The notes under the pieces: model-generated | The model's input: only the letters and a program-made list of their open reading frames with translations | What the model was told of the DNA's origin: nothing | The model's database searches: none | DNA from: RGVD01 sp040403075 | GTDB taxonomy: Bacteria; Bacteroidota; Bacteroidia; UKL13-3 | Assembly: GCA_040403075.1 (NCBI GenBank) | Contig: JBBALJ010000005.1 | Location: 10,726 to 74,725, forward strand | DNA: 64,000 nucleotides | Reading direction: 5' to 3' | Translations under genes and position numbers: made by a program | Part shown: positions 16,793 through 25,477 of the stretch, one piece after another | Layout: the number at the start of each line of letters is the position of its first letter | How positions within the stretch are numbered: the stretch's first letter is position 1

Positions 16793-18751
16793 TTAAACGT
16801 CAATTTTTGCATAACGTGCATTGGCTTCAATAAATTCCCTTCTTGGTGGAACTTCATCACCCATCAACATACTGAAAATCCTATCTGCTTCAGCAGCACT
16901 ATCCAAACTCACTTGTTTTAAAGTTCTAGTTTCTGGGTTCATTGTGGTGCTCCACAATTGCTCTGCATTCATCTCACCCAAACCTTTATATCGTTGAATG
17001 CCCACTGTGTCAGGGTTTGTACCTTTTGCCAAACGCATCACGGCTTCTTCACGTTGTGGTTCGGTCCAGCAATACTCTTCTTCTTTTCCTTTTTTTACCA
17101 AATACAATGGTGGTTGGGCAATATATACATAACCAAACTCCAACAACTCTTTCATGTATCTGAAGAATAAAGTCAAAATCAAAGTTCTGATATGACTTCC
17201 ATCCACGTCCGCATCCGTCATGATAATGATTTTATGGTAACGAAGTTTATCTAAGTTTAAAGCTTTGGCATCTTCTTGTGTTCCAATCGTAACACCTAAA
17301 CCAGTAAACATATTCTTGATTTCTTCATTCTCGTAAATCTTGTGCTCCATGGCTTTTTCAACGTTCAAGATTTTACCACGAAGTGGCAGAATAGCTTGGA
17401 ATACACGGTTACGACCTTGTTTTGCTGTTCCACCAGCAGAATCTCCCTCTACAAGGTATATCTCACATAGTGCAGGATCTGTTTCTTGACAATCTGCTAA
17501 TTTACCGGGTAAACCGCTTCCTGTCATAGCACCTTTACGTTGCACCATGTCACGGGCTTTCTTAGCAGCATGACGAGCAGTAGCAGCAAGGATTACCTTT
17601 TGCACGATCATTTTGGCTTCACGAGGATTTTCTTCCAAATAATTGTTAAGCATTTCACCCACACACTGGTCAACTGCACCTGTAACATCGCTATTACCTA
17701 ATTTGGTTTTGGTTTGACCTTCAAATTGAGGTTCTTGTACTTTAACAGAAATAACACCTGTTAAACCCTCTCTAAAATCGTCTCCTGCTATTTCAAATTT
17801 CAGGTTTTTAAACATGCCTTCTTTTTCAGCATACGATTTTAAAGTACGTGTTAAAGCTCTACGGAAACCAGCAACGTGTGTTCCACCTTCAATGGTATTG
17901 ATGTTATTTACGTATGAGTGTAAGTTTTCAGCATAACCTGTATTATAGGTCATGGCAATCTCTACAGGAACGCCATTTTTTTCACCTTCTACATAGATAG
18001 GCTCAGGAATCATTTTCTCGCGGGTACCATCTAAGTAATTAACAAACTCTTTCAAGCCACCTTCGCTAAAAAATGTTTCTTCTCTAATTTCTTCAGCACC
18101 ATCTTCAAGACGAGTGTCTCTTAGCGTAATACTTATTCCTCTGTTTAGGTATGATAGTTCCCTCATGCGAGAAGCTAGGGTATCATATTTATAATCACCT
18201 GTGGTGAAAATGCTTGTATCTGGTTCGAAATAAATGGTAGTACCCGTTTTTTCGCTTACGCCTACTTCTTTTACATCGTATAAAGGTTTACCGCAACTGT
18301 ATTCTTGCTGCCAAACTTTTCCATCTCGATAAACAGTAGCTCTTAGCAAGGTTGAAAGTGCATTCACGCAACTAACACCCACACCATGCAAACCACCTGA
18401 AACTTTGTAAGTGTCTTTATCAAATTTTCCACCGGCATGAAGCACGGTCATAACAACCTCTAGTGCAGATTTTCCTTCTTTTTCATGAATTCCAGTTGGG
18501 ATACCTCTTCCATCATCAACTACTGTAATAGAGTTTCCTGGGTTTATAGTTACTGTAATGTTTTTACAATAGCCTGCTAATGCTTCGTCAATTGAATTAT
18601 CTACTACCTCGTAAACTAAATGGTGAAGTCCCCTCGCCCCAATGTCTCCAATGTACATGGCAGGCCTTTTTCTCACTGCTTCCAAGCCTTCTAACACCTG
18701 AATGTTATTGGCGTCATAATTCTGTCTACTTTCTGTTGCGTCTGTGCTCAT
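16793..18751 (-). CDS. gyrB: DNA gyrase subunit B
   Basis: 652 residues of a type IIA topoisomerase ATPase subunit. The Bergerat ATP-binding fold shows VVDNSIDEALAGY and DDGRGIPTGIH, with GGLHGVGVSCVNALS. The transducer domain follows, then the Toprim domain with EGDSAGGTAKQGR and DADVDGSHIRTL. The C-terminus ends with the gyrase tail including QRYKGLGEMNAEQLW. Length and sequence fit GyrB of Bacteroidota rather than ParE. It works with GyrA, which is not in the window. It is a single gene with ATG start; the 257 bases upstream (18752-19008) carry nothing I recognise apart from AT-rich stretches. Confidence 0.96.
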   Translation of the reverse strand: MSTDATESRQNYDANNIQVLEGLEAVRKRPAMYIGDIGARGLHHLVYEVVDNSIDEALAGYCKNITVTINPGNSITVVDDGRGIPTGIHEKEGKSALEVVMTVLHAGGKFDKDTYKVSGGLHGVGVSCVNALSTLLRATVYRDGKVWQQEYSCGKPLYDVKEVGVSEKTGTTIYFEPDTSIFTTGDYKYDTLASRMRELSYLNRGISITLRDTRLEDGAEEIREETFFSEGGLKEFVNYLDGTREKMIPEPIYVEGEKNGVPVEIAMTYNTGYAENLHSYVNNINTIEGGTHVAGFRRALTRTLKSYAEKEGMFKNLKFEIAGDDFREGLTGVISVKVQEPQFEGQTKTKLGNSDVTGAVDQCVGEMLNNYLEENPREAKMIVQKVILAATARHAAKKARDMVQRKGAMTGSGLPGKLADCQETDPALCEIYLVEGDSAGGTAKQGRNRVFQAILPLRGKILNVEKAMEHKIYENEEIKNMFTGLGVTIGTQEDAKALNLDKLRYHKIIIMTDADVDGSHIRTLILTLFFRYMKELLEFGYVYIAQPPLYLVKKGKEEEYCWTEPQREEAVMRLAKGTNPDTVGIQRYKGLGEMNAEQLWSTTMNPETRTLKQVSLDSAAEADRIFSMLMGDEVPPRREFIEANARYAKIDV

Positions 18752-19008
18752 TTTATATGATATAAAAAATAAAGGGTAAAAATAGTCTTATGGCCTTGTT
18801 TTACCTAATTGTTAAGCAGATATTTCCTATATGTTTTTCCACATTTTTTACGCACTTTTTTAAGTGGCTAATTATGAATAGCTGAATGAAGGGAAATACC
18901 TAATAGGTTTAGGATAGGGAAGGGTTTATTTGTAGAGAAATAACGACAGGATTTTATATGATTCCTTAGAGTGAATTCTAGGTGTTCTGAAATGTATTTT
19001 GCTGATGC

Positions 19009-19473
19009 TTAAGTTAGAGATCTTCTTAAATCCCTATCCACATCACGCGATTTAATGCTTTCTCTTTTGTCAAATTCTTTCTTTCCTTGTCCCACCGCTA
19101 TTTCAAGTTTTACAAAACCTCTGTCTGATATATAAAGTTTTAAGGGAACAATGGCAAAACCCTTCTCAGAGGCCTTGTTTTTAAGTTTACGTAGTTCGAT
19201 TTTTTTAAGGAGAAGTTTTCTAATCCCAAATGGCTCGTGGTTGTAGTGTCCGCCTTGTTTCCAAATGCCTACATTCATGCCTTTTATGTACAACTCAATT
19301 TTATCTCCTTCTTGCTTCACAAAACAAAAGGCGTCACTGATATTGGCATTTCCATCCCTAATTGATTTTACCTCAGTGCCACTAAGAACAATGCCAGCAT
19401 TGTATTTCGTATGCAATTGGTATTCAAAAGTGGCTTTTTTGTTTACGATATGAATTTTTTTTTGCTCTGCCAT
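19009..19473 (-). CDS. smpB: SsrA-binding protein SmpB
   Basis: 154 residues. SmpB binds tmRNA and brings it to stalled ribosomes for trans-translation. Visible family blocks are NKKATFEYQLHTKYNAGIVL, GTEVKSIRDGNANISDAFC, LLLKKIELRKLKNKASEKGF and VKLEIAVGQGKKEFDKRESIKSRD, then a basic C-terminal tail. The gene begins one base after the thioesterase-like gene ends, so both are probably co-transcribed. The tmRNA gene itself is not in the window. Confidence 0.96.
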   Translation of the reverse strand: MAEQKKIHIVNKKATFEYQLHTKYNAGIVLSGTEVKSIRDGNANISDAFCFVKQEGDKIELYIKGMNVGIWKQGGHYNHEPFGIRKLLLKKIELRKLKNKASEKGFAIVPLKLYISDRGFVKLEIAVGQGKKEFDKRESIKSRDVDRDLRRSLT

Positions 19474-19474
19474 G

Positions 19475-19870
19475 TTATGTGCCCAGTGAATTAAATAGCC
19501 TCTCGATTTTCTCTTTTTTTAATATTTTTTGTCCTTGCCTGCCGATTGCAATCAATCGTTCTCCCACTTTGGCTTCATAGCAACAAATAATTTCATTCTT
19601 TGTAATGCTTTCAACGCTAGCGGTAAAAATCACTTGGCTGTTTTCAAGCGCTGGACTTTGGTGTTCAATACTTAAAAAAGTGCCAATTCCCTCTTCATCA
19701 TCTTCTTTCATTTCCAAAACAAACAGTCTGCAACACCATTCAGCATCTCTACCAACTGCAAATGTAGCATAAACGGGGTGAACTTGTCCACTATCAAAAT
19801 TGGCCGTATCAGCATGACCAACAATCTTAGAAAATGATTTTTTATCACCAACCTTAAAAGGGTTTTTCAT
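19475..19870 (-). CDS. Hotdog-fold thioesterase-like protein
   Basis: 131 residues resembling the single-hotdog thioesterase group that includes fluoroacetyl-CoA thioesterase-like proteins. The helix region (VYATFAVGRDAEWCCRLFVLE) occupies the place of the usual ATP-x-M-E block, followed by the strands SIEHQSPALENSQVIFTASV and CYEAKVGERLIAIGRQGQKI. Catalytic Thr/Glu/His residues cannot be assigned with confidence, since the usual TPAM segment reads ATFAVG. It immediately precedes smpB in a two-gene operon. Confidence 0.65.
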   Translation of the reverse strand: MKNPFKVGDKKSFSKIVGHADTANFDSGQVHPVYATFAVGRDAEWCCRLFVLEMKEDDEEGIGTFLSIEHQSPALENSQVIFTASVESITKNEIICCYEAKVGERLIAIGRQGQKILKKEKIERLFNSLGT

Positions 19871-19946
19871 ACTGCGAATAAAATATTTTCAAAAGAGTTT
19901 ATTCTATTTTTAATATTTTTACTAATCTTGACAAATCCTAGAAACA

Positions 19947-20822
19947 ATGTTTGTAAGCGGTTTTACCATAGCTCGTAATGTAATAAAGTACGATTACCCC
20001 ATCAAAGAAGCCATACTTTCGATACTACCCATAGTAGACGAGATGATAGTACTTGTGGGTAATAGCGAGGATGGTACCGAGAATTATATTCGCTCTATAC
20101 ATGACCCAAAGATAAAAATTTTCCACTCAGTATGGGACGATAAATTGAGAGAGGGTGGGAGGGTGCTTGCAGATGAAACCAATAAAGCATTTGCCAAAAT
20201 CAACCCTAAGGCCGATTGGGCTTTTTACATTCAGGCCGATGAATGTGTTCATGAAAAATATCATGATACGATAAAACAAACCCTATTTAAATTCCGAAAA
20301 AATAAGAGCATTGATGGCTTGCTGTTTAACTATACCCATTTTTATGGAAGCTATGATTATGTAGCCACTTCGAGGAGTTTTTATAAAAGAGAAATTAGGA
20401 TTATCAGAAATAATAAGAACATCCTTTCTCATGGAGATGCCCAAGGTTTCAAGTTTCGCAATGGCAGTAAATTGCATGTAAAACAGGTTGATGCTAATAT
20501 TTTTCATTATGGTTGGGTGAAACATCCCATGAAAATGACTGAAAAAGTAAAAGGTTTTCACAAAATGTGGCACTCCGATGATTGGATTGAAAGTCAACAA
20601 AACTTGAACAACGAATGGAATTATAATCTTGTGGAAAAGGCAGAGAGATTTGCAGATACTCACCCCCGTGTGATGTTCGAAAGAATCAAAAATAAAAATT
20701 GGAATTTTGAGTTCGACCAAAGTAAAGTGAAGGTGAGTTTGAAAAATAAAATCATCTATTTTATTGAGAAATATTTGGGATATAGCATAGCCGAGTATAA
20801 AAATTATATATTGCTCAAATGA
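19947..20822 (+). CDS. Glycosyltransferase family 2-like protein
   Basis: 291 residues with an N-terminal GT-A-like domain: FTIARNVIKYDYPIKEAI, then EMIVLVGNSEDGTENYI, then WAFYIQADECVHEKY, where QADE stands at the place of the metal-binding DxD. There is no membrane helix. Similar proteins act in LPS or capsule assembly by transferring a sugar from a nucleotide sugar. The stop overlaps the start of the O-antigen-ligase-like gene by four bases (ATGA), so the two are translationally coupled and probably work on the same glycan. Donor and acceptor are unknown. Confidence 0.87.
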   Translation: MFVSGFTIARNVIKYDYPIKEAILSILPIVDEMIVLVGNSEDGTENYIRSIHDPKIKIFHSVWDDKLREGGRVLADETNKAFAKINPKADWAFYIQADECVHEKYHDTIKQTLFKFRKNKSIDGLLFNYTHFYGSYDYVATSRSFYKREIRIIRNNKNILSHGDAQGFKFRNGSKLHVKQVDANIFHYGWVKHPMKMTEKVKGFHKMWHSDDWIESQQNLNNEWNYNLVEKAERFADTHPRVMFERIKNKNWNFEFDQSKVKVSLKNKIIYFIEKYLGYSIAEYKNYILLK

Positions 20823-22057
20823 AATGGCTAAATCCATATCAAGATAGATTGCTAATCTTCTTTTCTTGTTTGCTCATATCGGGCATTTTCTTGATTGATT
20901 CAGCTCGTTCTCTCGCTAGTATTAGTATGATAGGCTTAGCTCTGACTGCCATTTTAACGCTAAAGTTGAAAGGGGTAAAGGCAAAGTTATTGGCGCGAAA
21001 AGATTTGCTTGTTCTATCTGGTTTGTTTTTATTTTTATTGCCTTCGATTGTTTATTCAGATAACATTCAATATTTTTTTGAACGACTTCAAATTCAATTA
21101 CCTTTTCTTATTCTTCCCTTGGCATTTATTTTTTTTAAGCCTTTAAGTAATAGACAATTTATGCTAGTCTATTATTTCTTTTTAATAGGTGTATTCATCA
21201 TTTCATTAGATGCTTTTATAAATTATTTAAATAATAGTGAGGCCATTAATCAAATGTATTTGCAAAGCCAAGTGATGCCAACCATTGTTAGCCATCACCC
21301 TACTTTTAGCATTATGATTTCATTTGCTATTTATGTTGCTTATTATCTTTACAAGCACCAGTTTTATGCCTTTAATAAAAATGAAAGGTATGCCATTGCT
21401 GCCATAGGTATTTTACTATTTACTTTTCTCCATATTTTCTCCGTTAGGAGTGGCTTATTGGCTATTTACGTGCTTATTTTTATTGAGTTTTATAAATTCA
21501 TTTTTATAAAAAAACAATACAAAACAGGCATGCTGAGTTTGCTTTTTTCTTTTTTGATAGGCTTCTCCACTTTTATGCTTTCACCCACCATCAGAAACAA
21601 AGTTGAAAACACTCGAAGTGATATTTCAAACAGCGGTAATGGCAATATAAATAATCAATCCTTGGGCAGTAGGATGGCATCATGTCATATAGCTCTTGAT
21701 ATTGCTGATAGTACCTCTTGGTTAATGGGTAGCGGTTTGGGTGATTTGCAAGATTTGAGTGACTATATGTGGAGTACAAAATATCCTGATGTTACAAAAA
21801 AGATTATCCCACATAACCAGTTTCTATTTTACTTAGCTGCAACAGGCATTATTGGTTTATTAGTATTTATTTTTTGCTTGATTTTCCCATTGCTTTATAA
21901 GAGCAATTTTAAGCACCCATTGCTTAGTATACATTATATAATTATGCTGATTGCATTAATGTTTGAAGCCTTCTTTCAGACCCAATTAGGAGTAGCCTAT
22001 TGTTTAATTTTTATCTTGTTGCCATTGAATCAAACGGCAATATGGCAAAACGATTAA
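20819..22057 (+). CDS. O-antigen ligase-like membrane protein
   Basis: 412 residues with about ten to twelve membrane helices and the periplasmic loop of the WaaL/Wzy superfamily (SHHPTFSIMISFAIYV about residue 160, LLFTFLHIFSVRSGLLAIYV, MGSGLGDLQDLSDYMW). The RSGLLA and GSGLGD motifs correspond to the conserved Arg and Gly-rich features of O-antigen ligases. It overlaps the glycosyltransferase gene by four bases. Ligase or polymerase activity cannot be decided from sequence. Its 3' end converges with the RemB/Wzi-like gene at a 12-base gap. Confidence 0.87.
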   Translation: MKWLNPYQDRLLIFFSCLLISGIFLIDSARSLASISMIGLALTAILTLKLKGVKAKLLARKDLLVLSGLFLFLLPSIVYSDNIQYFFERLQIQLPFLILPLAFIFFKPLSNRQFMLVYYFFLIGVFIISLDAFINYLNNSEAINQMYLQSQVMPTIVSHHPTFSIMISFAIYVAYYLYKHQFYAFNKNERYAIAAIGILLFTFLHIFSVRSGLLAIYVLIFIEFYKFIFIKKQYKTGMLSLLFSFLIGFSTFMLSPTIRNKVENTRSDISNSGNGNINNQSLGSRMASCHIALDIADSTSWLMGSGLGDLQDLSDYMWSTKYPDVTKKIIPHNQFLFYLAATGIIGLLVFIFCLIFPLLYKSNFKHPLLSIHYIIMLIALMFEAFFQTQLGVAYCLIFILLPLNQTAIWQND

Positions 22058-22069
22058 CAATTAATCTCG

Positions 22070-23761
22070 TTAGAAATCCCAATTCTTAGGGGCTATGTTT
22101 AATCTAATTCCCAAAGAAATATAAGCAGATTCGTTTTCAAATTCTTTCATTGCACTGGTTGTTTTTCTATATGTTAATTTTACATCTAGAAATAAATTAT
22201 GTTTAGGCATATAGCTGCAAGTTAAGTCCAATAGATATAAATTTGTTAATACTCCTTGACCTATAACCACACCATATTGTCTTGGAATATTTGAATAGCT
22301 TAAACCGATATTTTTCCCCCAATTACTTCCATTTGTATCATTGCCATAAGTGGCATAAATGGCCTTTGCTGTAAAATTAAGTCTATTGATTGGTTGATAC
22401 CTCACAATTCCAATAAACTCCTTGAAATTAGCACCAAGTGGGTGTGCCATAGGTTGACGGTAATTGGTAAATGTCATCCTTTCACTCTGCGATGTATACA
22501 TATATGGTCTGCATATATTTACCTCGGCTTGTGCATCAAGGTTATTAATTCCAAAAACATCTATGTATTTTAAACCCAATTGATATGCGTATTTGTTGCC
22601 AAACCAATTCCTATCGCTTAACATTTCTGATAGGATAAATTCACTAATCAAAAATTGTCCATAGGTCTGAAAATGCTTTTTAAAATTCCACTTGAAATTT
22701 GTTCCAATAACAGCTTTGTCTATACTATTTAGGCTGTTTTCAACCGCTTTGTAAAATATAATTGGATTTAAATATTGCACATCAAATGTGTTGCCACCTT
22801 GAATGCTACTATCTCTGTTAAAAATGATAGTTTCAAATACCCCTAAGTTAAAATTCTTTTTTATGTTTATTGATAAGTGATGTGTGGCAGTATATTGCCT
22901 TTTGCTTATAACTTCACCTGTTCCGCCATTTGGTAATGGATATTGAAGTTGTTGGGCAAAAATATTTGTGTAGTTGAGTTTCCAAATTCGAGTGTTAAGC
23001 CTAAGAAAAATATAATCTCTGCTAAAATCAGAAAGGATAAATGTTCTGAACCCATCTCCAATAAAATTTCTTCCAGTACCAAACTGAAAATCCATGTATT
23101 TATTGGGTGAAACTGTCACATATCCGCTAGCAAGGAAATAATTATATGAATTAGGATCAGGGATGTTTTTATAGAAGCCTGTTCCAGGAATAACTTTGTT
23201 TTCTTTAACGTATTCGGCAATCTGATAATTCGGTTTTATGATTTCGTCACTTACTTGGGTGTAAAAGCCTATCTTGTTAGTAATATTTCCTCTGATTTCA
23301 ATACCTCTATTATTTATTAATGCATTTGCCCCATTCACTTTTTCACTCGAAAATTGATAGTATAAAACTGGATTTACTACTAAGTTAAAATCTGGGATTT
23401 GAATTGAATATAGAGCTGCCTTTTTTGTATAAAAATCCTTTAAAACGGGTCTTTTTGAAAAAGTGTTTTCAGAAGAACTCCATTCGAAATTGTCGTTTTG
23501 CAGGTATTGTAAATTGAATTCGTCTTGCTTGGAAAGTGCGCTGTCGCTAAGGCCAAGGCTATCGGCAAATTCAGCGATGGCCTGTCTTCTATAAGATTTA
23601 GTGGTTGAGTGAAAAAAACGATTTGGTATCTCACCCGATTTAATCTCCATTCTATCCAAAATATGATTTGATAAAGTACCATAGCCCAAATAGGTGTGTT
23701 GGGCCTTTGCTTGGCTTATGATTATCAAAAGGAGAAGTAGGCTAGTAGCTTTATTTAACAT
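22070..23761 (-). CDS. Wzi/RemB-like outer membrane beta-barrel protein
   Basis: 563 residues with a signal peptide (LLLLLIIISQAKAQ). The body is rich in alternating strands ending in aromatic residues. The stretch MDFQFGTGRNFIGDGFRTF, followed by LSDFSRDYIFLRL, is the recognisable block of the capsule-assembly Wzi family and of the RemB gliding-motility protein group in Bacteroidota. The last strand ends with aromatic residues (APKNWDF), typical for barrel insertion. The likely role is surface polysaccharide attachment or motility. It lies between a GT/ligase pair and coaD; the coaD gene ends 15 bases upstream of it on the same strand. Confidence 0.78.
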   Translation of the reverse strand: MLNKATSLLLLLIIISQAKAQHTYLGYGTLSNHILDRMEIKSGEIPNRFFHSTTKSYRRQAIAEFADSLGLSDSALSKQDEFNLQYLQNDNFEWSSSENTFSKRPVLKDFYTKKAALYSIQIPDFNLVVNPVLYYQFSSEKVNGANALINNRGIEIRGNITNKIGFYTQVSDEIIKPNYQIAEYVKENKVIPGTGFYKNIPDPNSYNYFLASGYVTVSPNKYMDFQFGTGRNFIGDGFRTFILSDFSRDYIFLRLNTRIWKLNYTNIFAQQLQYPLPNGGTGEVISKRQYTATHHLSINIKKNFNLGVFETIIFNRDSSIQGGNTFDVQYLNPIIFYKAVENSLNSIDKAVIGTNFKWNFKKHFQTYGQFLISEFILSEMLSDRNWFGNKYAYQLGLKYIDVFGINNLDAQAEVNICRPYMYTSQSERMTFTNYRQPMAHPLGANFKEFIGIVRYQPINRLNFTAKAIYATYGNDTNGSNWGKNIGLSYSNIPRQYGVVIGQGVLTNLYLLDLTCSYMPKHNLFLDVKLTYRKTTSAMKEFENESAYISLGIRLNIAPKNWDF

Positions 23762-23776
23762 AGATATAGAGTGAAA

Positions 23777-24235
23777 CTAAAATGTAACTTCTTTAGGCAA
23801 AAACTTAGCGGTGTCACCACCGTTGCGGATTAAATCCCTAACAACCGAAGAGCTAATTGGCGTATAGGCGGGGTCACACATTAAAAAAATAGTCTCAGTT
23901 TGCGGATGTATGATTTTATTCATTTGAGCAATGTTTTTTTCATAATCAAAATCAGCCATGGTTCTTATGCCTCTAAGGATGTATTTGGCTCCAATGGTAT
24001 CACAGAAGTTAACTGTTAAGCCCTCGTAGGAGGCCCCTCTAACTTTGTCAGTGTATGAAAAAATCTCGTTCACCCAACTCACCCTTTGCTCTAAATTGAA
24101 CAAAGTTACCTTGCTGCTATTGTTTCCAATACCAATTATTATTTCATCAAAAAGAGGCATGGCACGCTCTATAATGTTCACATGTCCAATGGTTATGGGG
24201 TCGAAAGTGCCTGGAAATAAAGCAATACGTTTCAT
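23777..24235 (-). CDS. coaD: Phosphopantetheine adenylyltransferase
   Basis: 152 residues. It catalyses the fourth step of coenzyme A synthesis, transferring AMP from ATP to 4'-phosphopantetheine. The nucleotidyltransferase signature TIGH (residues 15-18) is in FPGTFDPITIGHVNII. The second signature is ISSSVVRDLI near the C-terminus, and RGIRTMADFDYEKNIAQMNK holds the conserved Arg and substrate-site residues. Length is standard. It is the first gene of a probable two-gene unit with the RemB/Wzi-like gene. Confidence 0.96.
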   Translation of the reverse strand: MKRIALFPGTFDPITIGHVNIIERAMPLFDEIIIGIGNNSSKVTLFNLEQRVSWVNEIFSYTDKVRGASYEGLTVNFCDTIGAKYILRGIRTMADFDYEKNIAQMNKIIHPQTETIFLMCDPAYTPISSSVVRDLIRNGGDTAKFLPKEVTF

Positions 24236-24336
24236 AAAAATGGCTAATTAGTTTATGCGAGAATACGAAGATTCTATTTTTAATCAAAGACTTTTGTTTG
24301 TGCTGAAACTATCGTAAAATTGCTGCTTATATATTT

Positions 24337-24519
24337 ATGGAGAAGGAAATAGAATCAATACAAGATAAACCCCTTGAATGCCCTGTAAGTGTAAAGGGTA
24401 GAAGCAAGTTTAAGATGTGGATGAAACGAATTGGCGTAGCGGGTTTTTTATTTTTCTTAATCAAAGGTTTGGTTTGGATTGCGATTTTTCTATTCGCCAA
24501 AGATGTAATTAGTAAATAA
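24337..24519 (+). CDS. Small single-helix membrane protein, unknown
   Basis: 60 residues. A polar N-terminal part (MEKEIESIQDKPLECPVSV) and a basic stretch (KGRSKFKMWMKRI) are followed by a long hydrophobic segment, GVAGFLFFLIKGLVWIAIFL, ending near the C-terminus. The topology would be N-in by the positive-inside rule. I do not recognise a family. The codon use and clean ATG make it a plausible gene rather than chance, but there is no second copy to compare. Confidence 0.5.
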   Translation: MEKEIESIQDKPLECPVSVKGRSKFKMWMKRIGVAGFLFFLIKGLVWIAIFLFAKDVISK

Positions 24520-24580
24520 AGAGGCTGAGACCAGACAGAATCTAACTCATAATAGAATTTAAATAGTTCAATAAAATGCA

Positions 24581-24625
24581 GCCCCGAAGGGGCGTAATAT
24601 TAGAAACATAGGGTGAAGCCCTATG
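24581..24625. repeat. Double-hairpin palindromic repeat upstream of kdsA
   Basis: Two perfect hairpins stand 13 bases apart: GCCCC-GAA-GGGGC (24581-24593) and CATAGGG-TGAAG-CCCTATG (24607-24625). The arrangement of a GC-rich and an ATAGGG/CCCTAT palindrome resembles REP-like extragenic palindromes that I recall from Bacteroidota genomes. The last ATG of the second hairpin (24623-24625) is in frame with kdsA but belongs to the repeat. Confidence 0.65.
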
Positions 24626-24640
24626 AAAAAAGAAAACATT

Positions 24641-25471
24641 ATGAAAAAAATAGTAAAAGTAGCAGATATCGAATGTGGAAATGATGAATTGTTTTTAATC
24701 TCAGGTCCTTGTGTGATTGAGGATGAATCAATAATGATGAAAACAGCAGAGAAGTTGAAAGAGGTATCGGAAAAATTAAAAATCAAGATGATTTACAAAT
24801 CATCTTTTCAAAAAGATAATCGCAGCAGTTTAAAATATTATGATGGTCCAGGATTGGCTAAAGGTGTGGCTATTTTGGCTAAAGTAAAAGAGCAATTCGG
24901 ATTTCCTTTGCTTACGGATATTCATTATCCAGACCAAGCAGCTGCGGCAGGTGAGGTATGTGATGTATTGCAAATACCGGCTTACTTGTGTATGCAGTCA
25001 ACTTTAATGGTAGCTGCAGCCAAAACAGGTCGTGTTATTAATATCAAACATGGTCAGTTCTTGGCACCTGAAAACATGAAGCACCCTGTTCAAAAGTGCA
25101 TTGATGCGGGTAATGATCAAGTTATTTTAACAGAACGTGGATTTACCTTCGGTTATAATGATATGGTGGTTGATCCTCGTAGTTTCTTTTTAATGGGACA
25201 AATTGGTTACCCAGTGGTGTTTGATATTACGCATAGTATTAGAAAATATGGTATTCCAAGTGCTGATGCCAAAGGTGGTGCGCGCGAGTTCTTGCCAGTA
25301 TTAAGTAGAGCAGGTGTGGCCGCAGGAGTAGATGGTGTATTTATCGAAACACATCCTAACCCTGCAGAAGCTTTATGTGATGCTGCTTCACAGTTATCTG
25401 TATATGATTTAGAAGAGTTCTTAAAACCTTTGATAGATATTCATAACTTGGAAGTGAGTTATAGAAAATAG
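24641..25471 (+). CDS. kdsA: 3-deoxy-8-phosphooctulonate (Kdo-8-P) synthase
   Basis: The enzyme condenses phosphoenolpyruvate with arabinose 5-phosphate to give Kdo 8-phosphate for the LPS inner core. Family blocks: LISGPCVIEDE near the N-terminus, YKSSFQKDNRSSLKYYDGPG, LTDIHYPDQAAAAGEVCDVL, IKHGQFLAPENMKHPVQK, LTERGFTFGYNDMVVDPRS, and the C-terminal GVFIETHPNPAEALCDA. I choose ATG 24641 (MKKIVKVADIE) because the upstream in-frame ATG at 24623 is part of a palindromic repeat and would add six residues not seen in the family. It is followed closely by the metallo-hydrolase gene. Confidence 0.95.
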   Translation: MKKIVKVADIECGNDELFLISGPCVIEDESIMMKTAEKLKEVSEKLKIKMIYKSSFQKDNRSSLKYYDGPGLAKGVAILAKVKEQFGFPLLTDIHYPDQAAAAGEVCDVLQIPAYLCMQSTLMVAAAKTGRVINIKHGQFLAPENMKHPVQKCIDAGNDQVILTERGFTFGYNDMVVDPRSFFLMGQIGYPVVFDITHSIRKYGIPSADAKGGAREFLPVLSRAGVAAGVDGVFIETHPNPAEALCDAASQLSVYDLEEFLKPLIDIHNLEVSYRK

Positions 25472-25477
25472 TTCTTA

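Noticed and set aside
16942..17170. Two plus-strand ORFs inside gyrB
   Set aside because: Both are antisense shadows of a highly conserved gene and show no protein-like composition.
16793..18751. ParE (topoisomerase IV) instead of GyrB
   Set aside because: The N-terminal and Toprim sequences (for example EGDSAGGTAKQGR and the YDANNIQVLEGLEAVRKRP start) fit GyrB of this phylum better than ParE.
18840..18880. Possible hairpin with CACTTTTTTAAGTG upstream of gyrB
   Set aside because: The stem is short and AT-rich, without a T-run or match to a known regulatory element; such structures arise by chance in AT-rich DNA.
22070..23761. SusD/RagB-type or TonB-dependent receptor
   Set aside because: No plug domain or TonB box is present, and the FGTGRNFIGDGFRTF block points to the Wzi/RemB-like group.
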